Shown piece after piece: positions 44,119-52,602 of a stretch of 64,000 nucleotides of DNA. Positions within the stretch are counted from its first letter, which is position 1. Every line of letters starts with the position of its first letter. The notes beneath the pieces are model-generated. The model was given only the letters and a program-made list of their open reading frames with translations. It was not told where the DNA came from and ran no database searches. The DNA is from JALSRK01 sp964461995 (lineage in GTDB: Bacteria; Acidobacteriota; Terriglobia; Bryobacterales; Bryobacteraceae), in the NCBI GenBank assembly GCA_964461995.1, contig CAYWXL010000017.1:8799-72798 (forward strand), written 5' to 3'. A program made the translations under genes and the position numbers.

Positions 44119-45117
44119 TCATTGGGCCAATGCCACCCAAATGGCGGTCGTGATCGCCGCCGGCAGGATGATCATCATCATCCGCCGCATTGCCAGCTTC
44201 TTCCCGCTGCTGCCTGGGATCATCAACACGTCGCCCGGCTGGACAGCGAAGTCTTCCGCCTGGCCCTTCATGATGTGCTTCACATTCACCGGAATTGTCT
44301 CGTTCACGCCTTCTTTGCCGGTCGGCCTGAGAATGTACGCCTTCTTAGGAACCGCGTCCGCTGTCAGCCCCCCAGCCAGCGTTACTAGCCGGGTCACAGG
44401 CAATGCCTCCCGCTGCTCCAGCGGGTAGCGGCCGGGTTTGCCCACTTGACCGCTGATGAACACGCTTCGGGACGGTAGCGCAGTGATGATGTCATACGGC
44501 CGGAGCACGAGATCCTCAGCCGGCGTCATCGGTTGCATCACCTCGTTCAGCTCGATTTCAGCCGTCGTGACGCGCCTATGGGGGTCGGTCTTGGCCGACG
44601 GCAAGGGAATTCCGCCCGACTCCAACCGCCGGGTGACTAGGAGCCTCCGTTGTGCGTCGTCGCTCAGTCCACCGGCGCTCGAGAGGATCTCGGAAAGCTT
44701 CTCGTTTCCGTGGATGCGGTAGGTCCCCGGACGGTTGAACGCCCCGCCCAAAACGACCGGCTGCTCACGAGTCTCCGTAACGCTCACCGCCACTCTGGGG
44801 TCGCGGAAGTACTTGTCCAATTCTGAGACAAGCGAGGCTTCGAACTCTTCGACGGTCAAGCCGGCGGCCTGAATTCGGCCCAGCAGCGGCAGACTGATCT
44901 TGCCGTCGTCGCCTATTAGGTACGCCCGTTGGCTGATTTCTTCAGCGTCCAGAACGTCGATGCGGACACGGTCTCCCGGCTCCAGGACATGACTGCCGCC
45001 GGGCGCTTCCTCCGGACTCAGCCCGGCTTGTCTCTCGGCCGGCGCGTATTGCTGCGCTCCCACCGGAACGGCGAGAAGCGCCGCCGCTATGATGCATGCT
45101 CTCCAACTCTTCAACAT
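44119..45117 (-). CDS. Polysaccharide export protein (Wza-type) with C-terminal membrane helix
   Basis: The 332-residue protein has a signal peptide (about 1-21, cut after GAQ). The poly-export domain is LEPGDRVRIDVLDAEEIS (about 46-63) to VAVSVTE. Two SLBB-like domains follow (VVLGGAFNRPGTYRIHG and VFISGQVGKPGRYPLEQ). The last 25 residues, MMMIILPAAITTAIWVALAQ, form a hydrophobic helix, in keeping with the C-terminal amphipathic or membrane helices of Wza octamers. There is no lipobox Cys. ATG at 45117 is 128 bp after the upstream RHH stop. With Wzc it forms the export channel. Confidence 0.9.
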   Translation of the reverse strand: MLKSWRACIIAAALLAVPVGAQQYAPAERQAGLSPEEAPGGSHVLEPGDRVRIDVLDAEEISQRAYLIGDDGKISLPLLGRIQAAGLTVEEFEASLVSELDKYFRDPRVAVSVTETREQPVVLGGAFNRPGTYRIHGNEKLSEILSSAGGLSDDAQRRLLVTRRLESGGIPLPSAKTDPHRRVTTAEIELNEVMQPMTPAEDLVLRPYDIITALPSRSVFISGQVGKPGRYPLEQREALPVTRLVTLAGGLTADAVPKKAYILRPTGKEGVNETIPVNVKHIMKGQAEDFAVQPGDVLMIPGSSGKKLAMRRMMMIILPAAITTAIWVALAQ

Positions 45118-45245
45118 TTGTTCTCCTCAATCTCTCTTCCTGCTGCCGCACACGGTTTGGTAGGTCGATCCATCAGCCTCGGCTGCGGCACCGAGTGGGG
45201 TGGCCCCGGCGCACGCCGGTAGGTCCGCCGCCCCCTTTGAACAGG

Positions 45246-45524
45246 TCATTCCGTCTCGCAGTCGTCGCGCTCCCGGACTTCGGCCATCCGTCGCGAAGAA
45301 GCTGCCGGGAACCCGACCAGGTCGAGCAGATCACGCCGCCCGTTCTCGATCAGCCAGACGACACTCGAGCGCAGAAACTCAGAAAAGCTCCTGGCCCCAC
45401 ATTCCCTGCTGAGCGCCTTCAGCCGCTGGTACTCCTGCTCGGAAACACGGAAGTTCACCAACCGGCTCCTTGGGTTATGCACTGGCACGTCGAGGGGCCC
45501 TCCCTCCGGTGTCACGTAACTCAA
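45246..45524 (-). CDS. Ribbon-helix-helix-like small protein
   Basis: The 92-residue product has SRLVNFRVSEQEYQRLKALS (about 20-39), then RSFSEFLRSSVVWLIEN. That is a beta-strand, two helices and a conserved hydrophobic pattern of MetJ/Arc DNA-binding proteins. The start is uncertain: TTG at 45524 or GTG at 45515. The gene begins 7 nt after the antiterminator stop, so it is in the same transcript and upstream of the export genes. A regulatory role for the exopolysaccharide operon is plausible; no toxin partner is adjacent. Confidence 0.6.
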   Translation of the reverse strand: MSYVTPEGGPLDVPVHNPRSRLVNFRVSEQEYQRLKALSRECGARSFSEFLRSSVVWLIENGRRDLLDLVGFPAASSRRMAEVRERDDCETE

Positions 45525-45530
45525 ATGGTC

Positions 45531-46106
45531 TCATCTGAGACTCCTTTCCACGGGCTGTCGCAACAGCCTGTCCTGCGGCCGCCGACCGGCGCGAAACGCC
45601 GGCAAGGGATCCGCCCAATCACGGTCGATCTCCACGGCCACCGCACGCTGCAACAGCGTTACGTTCACCACCAGACGACACCGGCCCTTGATTTCCACAA
45701 GCACCCCTTCAACGTCCCGCAGCGGACCGTCATGGATCCATACACGCTGGCCGGTCCTGAGTTGAGGCCATGGCTCGGCGAACAGCTCAGAGTCGGCCAC
45801 TTGCCGTACCGCTTCGATCTCGCTTTCCTCGACAGGAGCCAGGATTCCAGCGCTGGCCACAATCCGGAATACCCCCGGCGTCTGCAAAATCGGGAGGCGT
45901 TGCCGTGCGTCGAAGCGGCAAAAGACATACCCGGGAAACAGCGGCAACTGCACGTTCCGGTACCCTCCCGACCTCCGCTTGCGCTGGCGATACAACGGCA
46001 AATACTCTTCGTAGCCTTTCCCGCTCAAATGCCTCGCGACGAGTTTTTCAAACCGGGGCTTGACGCACACGGCGTACCAAGGGTGAATCGCTGTTTCGCT
46101 TATCAT
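45531..46106 (-). CDS. NusG-family transcription antiterminator, UpxY/RfaH-like
   Basis: The 191-residue protein has a NusG N-terminal domain: PWYAVCVKPRFEKLVARHL (about 9-27), YLPLYRQRKRRSGG and LPLFPGYVFCRFDARQ (about 54-69). A KOW-like C-terminal part follows at 118-165 (GQRVWIHDGPLRDVEGVLVE). Specialised NusG paralogues at the start of capsule or exopolysaccharide operons let RNA polymerase read through long gene clusters. It is upstream of the RHH, Wza and Wzc genes and starts with ATG at 46106. The long leader before it (46107-46682) may hold its loading site. Confidence 0.88.
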   Translation of the reverse strand: MISETAIHPWYAVCVKPRFEKLVARHLSGKGYEEYLPLYRQRKRRSGGYRNVQLPLFPGYVFCRFDARQRLPILQTPGVFRIVASAGILAPVEESEIEAVRQVADSELFAEPWPQLRTGQRVWIHDGPLRDVEGVLVEIKGRCRLVVNVTLLQRAVAVEIDRDWADPLPAFRAGRRPQDRLLRQPVERSLR

Positions 46107-46682
46107 CTTGAATCCAAAAGAAATACAGGTGTCCCCGGAAATGCTAAGTGCGGGGTCAGGGCAGGCTACCGCCCTCTAATTGACGATTCTTACTTCCCTA
46201 ATTGGCGGGAAACAGAACCTCCTCCGCGCCGAGGTGCGGCTCCTCCGTTTTTTGTATTGTCTTACCGATGTACTCTCGACGCTAGGGTGGATTCCACTCT
46301 ACCCCCAGGTGGATTCTTCCACCGTGCCGCCTGTACCTTTTTCTCGAATCTAATCTTCTCCCGGCGGCATCCAGGGCGGTGGACATCCGGAGGTCTCCCT
46401 GGCTACGGCGGCGGAACCTGCCGGGGCCAGGACGCTGCAAATGTCCTTCAGACAGCGTCCAGACGCGATGCCTGGCGCAGGTGGACAAAGCCCGGGCTGC
46501 GGGTCCAGCGTCCAGGAACACTATGTCGGCGCTCCCGCAAGACGGACAAGGAGCCTTCCTCTGGAACCTGAACCGCCCCCCTCAAAAACGGCTCGAGCGG
46601 TCGGGGAGCCATCGAACAGAACGAAGGAGATTTGTAGCCTCCAGTGTGAAACGACCGTTCTACAGAAAACGCAGCGCGAGAC
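46107..46682 (-). other. 576-bp non-coding leader upstream of the antiterminator operon
   Basis: No frame here looks coding on either strand; the short ones are low-complexity shadows. It lies between the stop of the LuxR-type gene and the start of the NusG-like gene. It includes two inverted-repeat sites (46287-46323) and an AT-richer stretch near 46245-46260 on the minus strand (AAGACAATACAAA) that could serve as a -10 region. It is the best place for promoter, operator and antiterminator loading elements of the export operon. Confidence 0.5.
46287..46323. promoter_or_regulatory. Tandem GTGGA...TCCAC dyads, candidate operators
   Basis: GTGGATTCCAC at 46287-46297 is an 11-bp dyad with one central base. 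GGTGGATTCTTCCACC at 46308-46323 repeats the half-sites with a four-base centre. Their centres are about 23 bp apart, roughly two helical turns. They lie upstream of the NusG-like gene and downstream of the LuxR-type gene. Binding by that regulator or by the RHH protein is a guess. Confidence 0.4.
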
Positions 46683-47348
46683 TTACTCATCGCGATCCGC
46701 TTGAGGACGGGATCCGTTTTCGCTGCCTGGCCGCTCGTGGAGACCGAGTTTCGCGTACAGCCGCCGCAAATGCCAGCGCACCGTCTCTCTACTGATGAAG
46801 AGTTCGTCCGCGATTTCGTTGTTCTTCTTGCCGCGAACGACCAGGTTGAGTATCTCGTCCTCGCGCTTGGTGAGTTTGGTACCGTGATCGATGCTCAGAA
46901 AGGCCCGCAGCATGTCGGCCAGGAGCTTTCGCGGCGCCCAGATCTCGCCGCGCGCCACCGCTTTCACCGCCTCCAAGACGAGGTCCAGCGAGGCATCGGG
47001 CGGCAAGACTCCTGCGCAACCGCGCTCGATCAGCTCTTTGACATTCGAACCCTTCTCTGCTGCGATTACGAGAATCTTTGCGCCCGTGGCGGATTGCATC
47101 CGGGACGGCTCGGCCGGAGGAATCAACTCGTCCAGCAGTTCTTCGTGCAGCAATAATATGGATGGACGAAAGCGCGCGATATGCACTGCTGCGGTTTCGG
47201 CGCTGGCGGGAATCCGGATGCCGACGAATCCTGGCTCGTCGGCCAAAGCGGTGACAAGGCCCGAAGCGTGAGCCCACGTGTCACTAAGTACAGCTACAAC
47301 ACTCTCCTCCAGAGACACGCCACCCCTCTCGGGCTTGGCCTGTGTCAT
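46683..47348 (-). CDS. LuxR-type regulator with degenerate receiver domain
   Basis: The 221-residue protein has an N-terminal domain shaped like a response-regulator receiver (about 17-130). The position expected to carry the phosphorylated Asp reads PSILLLHEELLDE, with His in place of Asp, so phosphorylation is unlikely. The C-terminal HTH is standard: TKLTKREDEILNLVVRGKKN (about 153-172), EIADELFISRETVRWHLRRL. ATG at 47348 has AGGAGGAG six bases upstream. It stands at the head of the export operon and is read in the same direction, so it is a good candidate regulator of it. Confidence 0.85.
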   Translation of the reverse strand: MTQAKPERGGVSLEESVVAVLSDTWAHASGLVTALADEPGFVGIRIPASAETAAVHIARFRPSILLLHEELLDELIPPAEPSRMQSATGAKILVIAAEKGSNVKELIERGCAGVLPPDASLDLVLEAVKAVARGEIWAPRKLLADMLRAFLSIDHGTKLTKREDEILNLVVRGKKNNEIADELFISRETVRWHLRRLYAKLGLHERPGSENGSRPQADRDE

Positions 47349-47373
47349 TGTTCTCCTCCTAGCGAGTACTTTA

Positions 47374-47403
47374 ACGGTAGCACCAAAACGCGGAAAATGT
47401 CAA
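47374..47403 (-). promoter_or_regulatory. Sigma-70-like promoter of the LuxR-type gene
   Basis: On the minus strand TTGACA (47403-47398) is followed after 18 bases by TACCGT (47379-47374). The start of transcription would be near 47367, about 20 bases before the ATG, with the strong AGGAGGAG ribosome site between. Confidence 0.55.
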
Positions 47404-47572
47404 CGAGGAATTCCGAGGATGTTCCCATAGTACGAATAATTTGCGCGTCAGGAATTATCAACTCTCGCGTGCACGCTTTCGCTTTCGTCGAACGGACATC
47501 CCGACTCCATATATTTTCCCAAAATTAGCGCAGCTCGGGCTGCACCGGCCCGCGACGCGTGCTTCGTGAATA

Positions 47573-48469
47573 ATGAGAGTAATCATGCGAGCGGCGATCG
47601 TTGTGTTTGTCTTGCTCATGGCGGCCTGCGGGCCGCGTCCACACCACGTCCGGATCGACCCCGCCCTGGCGACGCTTGTGCCGCCCGAGGCGATCGCCCT
47701 GGCCGGTGTAAGGCTCGACCGTTTGCGGCAAGCAGCCGCATATAAGCAGCTTCGGCCGGTCTTGGAAACGAATCCCGTCGCCCGTTTGACACAGCGCGCT
47801 GGCGACGCCTTCGCCGATCTTTGGGAGCTCCTGGCCGTCGTTACGCCCGACGACGCCGTCTGGATGGCCCGTGGACGCTTCTCGCCGTCTGGCATGGAAC
47901 CGCGGGTCTCCTGGGACGGAGCGCGGCGGACGACCTACCGCAACCATCTCTTGATTACCGACGGCGAACGCGCCATCGTCTTTATGAACGCGACAACAGC
48001 CGTGGCCGGGAACCCGGAACGCCTGCGGAAGATCATTGATCAGCGGGATTCGGATGTCAAACCCCCAGGGGACCTGCTTGCCCTGGCTTATACGATCGAC
48101 GGGTCCAACCAGATCTGGGCGGTTGCCCAGGGTGGGCGCAGCTTCCCAGCCGTCGTCCCCGGCGCCCTGGGGCACACGTTGAGCGAGGTTCTACCCAAAC
48201 TCCGTCACGCCCGGGTAATGGTGGACGTGCAGGACCGGGTGCTCCTCCGGGCGGATGGTGAATGTTTCACTCCTGAGGATGCCGAAACGCTACGGTCCGC
48301 CCTCAAAGCCTTCATTGGACTCGCAAAACTCCAGAAAAAAGGCGCTCCGGCGCTGCGCAAGCTCCTCGAGCAGGCCTCAGTCACCGGCGAAGCCTCGACC
48401 GTCGGGTTCACCGTCGAAGCGCCCCCGGATCTTCTGCGCGCGCTGCTTGTCCGCGAACCAGCCCCTTGA
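47573..48469 (+). CDS. Hypothetical lipoprotein
   Basis: The 298-residue product begins with a lipoprotein signal and lipobox LMAAC (Cys19). The rest is soluble, with mixed alpha/beta segments such as AIALAGVRLDRLRQAAAYKQ and ADLWELLAVVTPDDAVWMARG, and has no motif I recognise. It is on the plus strand between the LuxR-type gene (224 bp) and the convergent transporter genes. An in-frame ATG at 47585 could also serve as start. The signal supports anchoring in a membrane; the function is unknown. Confidence 0.68.
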   Translation: MRVIMRAAIVVFVLLMAACGPRPHHVRIDPALATLVPPEAIALAGVRLDRLRQAAAYKQLRPVLETNPVARLTQRAGDAFADLWELLAVVTPDDAVWMARGRFSPSGMEPRVSWDGARRTTYRNHLLITDGERAIVFMNATTAVAGNPERLRKIIDQRDSDVKPPGDLLALAYTIDGSNQIWAVAQGGRSFPAVVPGALGHTLSEVLPKLRHARVMVDVQDRVLLRADGECFTPEDAETLRSALKAFIGLAKLQKKGAPALRKLLEQASVTGEASTVGFTVEAPPDLLRALLVREPAP

Positions 48470-48526
48470 GGACGCCCCCGCGCCTGGTTCCAGCCCCCCG
48501 GCCTGTCCGCCACTGGCTTCTCGGAT

Positions 48527-48880
48527 TCAGCGGTTCCCCAGGCTAAGCAGGACGATCCCCGCCACGATCAATCCCAGTCCCAGAAACTTGTTGCGTGTGA
48601 ACGGCTCGCCGAAGAAGAGGCGCGACCACAACAGAGTAAAGATGTAGCCGAGCGAGACCATGGGATACAGGATGGTCAGCTCGCCCCGGCGGATCCCGGC
48701 GATGAACAAGATCGAGGAGGCCACAAACATCGCCACCCCCACCCCCAGCCGCCAGTTCAGGATCAGCGTGAGGGGATTGCGGTGTAGCCGCCCGGCTCCT
48801 GCCTTCAAGAAGACGGACCCGAACGATCCGACGAAGGCCGCCGCGAACACCAGCAGAATCGACGAAAATGGCGTCGTCAC
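48527..48880 (-). CDS. EamA/SMR-like small membrane transporter subunit
   Basis: The 117-residue protein is four hydrophobic helices: about 7-27, 42-63 (VGVAMFVASSILFIAG), 70-87 (ILYPMVSLGYIFTLLWSR) and 96-114 (FLGLGLIVAGIVLLSL). The sequence resembles one half of an EamA transporter and small multidrug resistance pairs. The start is GTG at 48880 in a GTGA overlap with the upstream partner gene. Paired genes of this kind usually form a heterodimer. The cargo is unknown. Confidence 0.75.
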   Translation of the reverse strand: MTTPFSSILLVFAAAFVGSFGSVFLKAGAGRLHRNPLTLILNWRLGVGVAMFVASSILFIAGIRRGELTILYPMVSLGYIFTLLWSRLFFGEPFTRNKFLGLGLIVAGIVLLSLGNR

Positions 48881-49311
48881 CGTCGAGGATTCCTCCCGAG
48901 GACCGCAACTCCAATGACGATCACCATGATCCCGGCGAGCTTGAACAGGTTCATCGATTCCTTGAAGATCAGCACCGAGAGCACGGTCACCCAGACGTAA
49001 GTCAGCGAGATCACCGGGTAGAGAATCGAAAGCTCCCCGTCGCGCAAGGCCAAGGTCAGCAGGATTGTGCTAAGCCCATACAAGCAGTAGCCCGCGAAGA
49101 TCGGCGGATCTAGAAGGATCCGGAGGATCTGAACCGGGTGGCCGAAAAGGTTCCCGAGGGCCATCCCGGCCAGATCGTTGGCCCCGAACTTGAACAAAAT
49201 CTGCGCCGCCGCCCCGAAAATCGTACAAACGAACACGAGAGCGATGGCTTGACGCCGGGAGAATCGGAAAGACGGACGTTCCAATGGAGTAGCAGTCGGA
49301 TGGTTGCTCAA
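48877..49311 (-). CDS. EamA/SMR-like small membrane transporter subunit (partner)
   Basis: The 144-residue protein also has four helices, after an N-terminal tail of about 20 residues. The segments AIALVFVCTIFGAAAQILFK, IFAGYCLYGLSTILLTLALR and LSILYPVISLTYVWVTVLS are typical. It lacks the size of a full EamA protein and its gene overlaps the partner gene by 4 nt. The two products are similar in the LYPxxSLxYxxTxL stretch, so they look like paralogues. Export of a lipid-linked sugar or a small cation is possible. Confidence 0.75.
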   Translation of the reverse strand: MSNHPTATPLERPSFRFSRRQAIALVFVCTIFGAAAQILFKFGANDLAGMALGNLFGHPVQILRILLDPPIFAGYCLYGLSTILLTLALRDGELSILYPVISLTYVWVTVLSVLIFKESMNLFKLAGIMVIVIGVAVLGRNPRR

Positions 49312-49317
49312 CAGCGT

Positions 49318-50919
49318 TTACTCCGCAAAGCCTTCATAATAGCTGATTCGGGGAACTTCACTTCCGAAACCGCCGCCGCCCGGTGTCTCGATGCGCAGCA
49401 CGTCGCTGGCGCGGACTTCTGTCACGACCTTGCCGGGCAAACGGCGCCGGCGTCCTCTCCGGATCAGGAAGTTCGCCCCGCGGCGTCCGGCAGCCCCGCC
49501 CGCCAGCCCCCAGGGATCGTGCCGCCGGCGGTCGCTGAGAATCGTCACCGTGCCCGGAACCAGGAATTCAATTTCCCGAACGATGCCGTCTCCGCCGCGG
49601 AAGCGCCCCCGTCCCCCAGAGCCCTTCCGGATACGATAGCTCTTGATCCGCAACGGAAACTGGTGCTCGATGGCTTCCACCGGTGTGTTCAGACTGTTCG
49701 TCATGTGGGTATGGACCGCCGACAGGCCGTCACCCTCCGGCCCGGCGCCCATCCCGCCGGCCACGGTCTCGTAGTAGGCGAACGGCCGCTCTCGCACGGC
49801 GTCCCACCCTCCCAGACTAAGATTGTTCATCGTCCCGGAGCTCGCCGCCGGGATCCGGTCGGGCGCCGCCTGGGCCAGCGCCCCCAATACAACATCGGTA
49901 ATCCGCTGCGATGTCTCCACGTTGCCCGCCGCCATGGCCGCCGGCGGCCGCGCGTTCACCACCGTCCCTAAAGGAGCGATCACGCGGATCGGCCGCATCA
50001 GCCCCGCGGTGAATGGGACCTCGGCGGGGACGAGAGACCGGAACACATACGTCACCGCCGAGACTGTGATCGCATAGTTCGCGTTCACCGGCCCCGGCGT
50101 CTGCGGCGCGGATCCCGTGAAATCGACGGTCGCTTCCCCGCCCCGGAGCTGGATCGAGACGCGGATCCGCACCGGGCCGGAGCCCAGCCCGTCGTCGTCC
50201 AGGTAGTCTTCGAACTCGTAGTCGCCCTCGGGCAAACGCTCGAGGGTGGCGCGCATCATCCGCTCGCTGTAGTCCTTCAGCCCCTTCACATTCCGGCGGA
50301 TTCGCGCTAGTCCGTACCGGCTCACCGCCTCCGCGAGACGTTCCTGCCCCCGGCGGATCGCCATCCACTGCGCCAGCAGGTCTCCTTCCCGCTCCTCCGG
50401 AGTCCGGACGTTCGCCAGGATTGTCTCCAGGAGGTCCCGCTGCAACTCCCCGCCCCGGACGAGATATGCCGGCGGGATGCGGATCCCTTCCTGGTAGATC
50501 TCCCGGGCCAAGGGCATCGAACCCGGCGTCATCCCGCCCACATCGGCGTGGTGCGCCCGGTTCGCGATCCAGAAAGCCGCTTTCCGTGAGCGGCCCAGGA
50601 ACACTCCCGCCACGGCCGTGATATCAGGCAGATGCGTACCGCCGCGGAACGGATCGTTGAGGATTACCACATCCCCCGGCCCCGGCTGGCGCTCCTCGAG
50701 GGCGTGCTTCACCGAAAGCGGCATGGCTCCCAAGTGCACCGGCATGTGGTCGCCCATGGCGATCGTCTCCCCATCGGCGTCATAAAGGGCGCAGGAGTAA
50801 TCCCGCCGCTCCTTGATGTTCGCCGAGTAGGCGGTCCGGCATAGGACAATCCCCATCTCTTCACAAATCGACCCGAGCAGGTGCCGGATCAACTCTAGTT
50901 CAATGGCGTCAGCGGTCAT
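49318..50919 (-). CDS. hyuB: Hydantoinase B / 5-oxoprolinase B subunit family
   Basis: The 533-residue protein shows family signatures: MGDHMPVHLGAMPLSVKHAL (about 55-74), PGDVVILNDPFRGGTHLPDI (about 80-99), WIANRAHHADVGGMTPGSMP and ETPGGGGFG near the end. It is the B subunit of ATP-dependent hydantoinases and oxoprolinases that open cyclic imides or 5-oxoproline. The A subunit gene is not seen next to it. Start at 50919 is ATG in a 4-nt overlap with the upstream hypothetical gene's stop. Confidence 0.9.
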   Translation of the reverse strand: MTADAIELELIRHLLGSICEEMGIVLCRTAYSANIKERRDYSCALYDADGETIAMGDHMPVHLGAMPLSVKHALEERQPGPGDVVILNDPFRGGTHLPDITAVAGVFLGRSRKAAFWIANRAHHADVGGMTPGSMPLAREIYQEGIRIPPAYLVRGGELQRDLLETILANVRTPEEREGDLLAQWMAIRRGQERLAEAVSRYGLARIRRNVKGLKDYSERMMRATLERLPEGDYEFEDYLDDDGLGSGPVRIRVSIQLRGGEATVDFTGSAPQTPGPVNANYAITVSAVTYVFRSLVPAEVPFTAGLMRPIRVIAPLGTVVNARPPAAMAAGNVETSQRITDVVLGALAQAAPDRIPAASSGTMNNLSLGGWDAVRERPFAYYETVAGGMGAGPEGDGLSAVHTHMTNSLNTPVEAIEHQFPLRIKSYRIRKGSGGRGRFRGGDGIVREIEFLVPGTVTILSDRRRHDPWGLAGGAAGRRGANFLIRRGRRRRLPGKVVTEVRASDVLRIETPGGGGFGSEVPRISYYEGFAE

Positions 50920-51908
50920 GGCCGGGGCTTTTTCAACGTGGGACGCTTTTCGTCGTCGGCCGGCTTCTGCGCCGGGCGCGTGGCAGCCGGAGGCGGAGAT
51001 CCGATCACGAAAACGCCCTTGTCCTCCGCCGGTGATTCCCCGGCTCGCTCGCTTTCTACTGCGGCCGTTTCCGCCTCGGCTTCAGCCTCCCCCTCCGCCA
51101 AACGTTCTTCCTCTACCGCGGCGCAGGCGCCGGAATCGATCAGAAATTCCACTGCGTTCGCCCATCCGCTCTCGGTGCGCTTTTGAACCTGCCAGACCCC
51201 CCTAGTGCCGTCGGCTTCGATCCTCCATCCCATTCCCGTCCGCGGCGCCGGCCGGCGGCGCACCCGAATGGGCCGGGAACTCACCTCGCGGATCATCCAG
51301 CTCTCCGCCCCGGTCATGGTCTCGAATTGCGTGTACTGCGCCCCTGCCTCCCCACCCGCCAATTCCTTGATAAGAAGAATGCCGCTGCGGTCCGAGTCGA
51401 ACCAGAAGTCTTCGATCACCGCGGGCCGCGCGTCGTCGAAGACCGGTCTCCGTCGCCAAAACCGCCCTCCGTCAGTGGTCAGCAAGAAAAACGGATCCCG
51501 GGGCCTGCCCCCGTCCAGGATGTGGCCCGCGGCCCAACCGTGTTCCTCGTCGTAAAAGACCACCCGGTCGAGAGCCGCCTGCGGAATCCGCTCCGCCGCT
51601 TCCCGCCACGTGAGCCCGCCATCGTCGCTGGCGAGCAGCACCGAGGAGATCGTCACCGCTTGCGTGTGCAGATTACCCGCCAGGAAAAGCTTTCCTTGCA
51701 CGAATTCCACGGAACTGAGCTGCAAATAGACCGGGCATGGGCTGTCCGCAGGACAAAACAGCCCCAGCGACTCCATCAGCTCGTTGGAACACTCCGCTGG
51801 CAACATGATCGGCTCCCCGGTGTAGGTATAAACCCGCTGCTCGGTGGCGTCGCTCCAGCCCAACACGGCGAACGCCAGGAATACCAGCGGAATGAAGCGG
51901 GGGACCAT
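50916..51908 (-). CDS. Secreted Ycf48/BNR-repeat-like protein
   Basis: The 330-residue product has a signal peptide (about 1-20). Beta-propeller-type repeats include LLASDDGGLTWREA (about 91-104) and LLTTDGGRFWRRR, the S/T-x-D-G-G-x-x-W signature of sialidase/Ycf48-like propellers. Residues 270 to the end are Glu/Ala- and Pro/Lys-rich and likely disordered. Function is unknown; folded propellers of this class often assist membrane complexes. It overlaps the hydantoinase gene by 4 nt, though no functional link is evident. Confidence 0.7.
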   Translation of the reverse strand: MVPRFIPLVFLAFAVLGWSDATEQRVYTYTGEPIMLPAECSNELMESLGLFCPADSPCPVYLQLSSVEFVQGKLFLAGNLHTQAVTISSVLLASDDGGLTWREAAERIPQAALDRVVFYDEEHGWAAGHILDGGRPRDPFFLLTTDGGRFWRRRPVFDDARPAVIEDFWFDSDRSGILLIKELAGGEAGAQYTQFETMTGAESWMIREVSSRPIRVRRRPAPRTGMGWRIEADGTRGVWQVQKRTESGWANAVEFLIDSGACAAVEEERLAEGEAEAEAETAAVESERAGESPAEDKGVFVIGSPPPAATRPAQKPADDEKRPTLKKPRP

Positions 51909-52140
51909 GCCGTCCTAACTTGATTGTAGTCCCCCGGAAAACGCGTCCGGAAACGGACCGCCCGGCGGCTGCGGTGGCTTACGGAGGAGAAGAGATGTGC
52001 TCGAAGCCGCCGGACGGTCCTTATCGGCCGGGAACGAAACTGGGTCGTTCTGCCATGATAGTGTGAGCGGCGCCGGGAGAATCTCCCAGAAAATTTCGGC
52101 GGCCGCAATCTTTCTTCACCGGGTCCGGGCGCCCGTGGAT

Positions 52141-52596
52141 ATGGCCATGCAGCGACGGCTGAAACAGTTCTGGAAAAGGCTCCGCCAGGCCGGCAGGGAG
52201 GCCGACGCGTCCGGCCCCCTGCCGCCTCTCGCCGGGACGCCCCCCGTCCGCCGGCGCAAGACCTACGCCGGAGACAGCGGCTACGTCTACGAGTACTATT
52301 ACGAAGGCTACCGGATCTCCACCCGCGCCGGCGCCGTCGGGGCCGAGTACGTCTTCACCGTATCGTCCGACCGCCGCAATTGGTTCCCCGTCTCCGTCTT
52401 CCTCGAAGACGCCGCTGTGGCGGAGTGGGAACGCCGCCACAGCCGGGAACTGAACATGACCGAGCGCTACGCCGTCGTCAAAATGGCCCTCTTCCAGGCG
52501 TTCGACGAGCGGGAAAAACCCGCCCAGATGCGCACGGGCGTCGCAATCGGGCCGGATCAGATCGGCCTTCTCCTCGAAACGTTGGGGATCGACTGA
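52141..52596 (+). CDS. Hypothetical protein
   Basis: The 151-residue product begins MAMQRRLKQFWKRLRQAGRE and has a basic N-terminus. The rest has an aromatic segment (GYVYEYYYEGYRISTR, about 55-70) and a mixed body (YVFTVSSDRRNWFPVSVFLE). No domain I recognise. Longer in-frame starts from 51997 lack a good site; ATG at 52147 is an alternative. It is on the plus strand, divergent from the Ycf48-like gene and convergent with the malic enzyme gene. Confidence 0.6.
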   Translation: MAMQRRLKQFWKRLRQAGREADASGPLPPLAGTPPVRRRKTYAGDSGYVYEYYYEGYRISTRAGAVGAEYVFTVSSDRRNWFPVSVFLEDAAVAEWERRHSRELNMTERYAVVKMALFQAFDEREKPAQMRTGVAIGPDQIGLLLETLGID

Positions 52597-52602
52597 CGAG
52601 GA

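Noticed and set aside
45246..45524. Ribbon-helix-helix protein as antitoxin of a toxin-antitoxin pair.
   Set aside because: No small toxin gene is adjacent; both neighbours are an antiterminator and an export protein gene.
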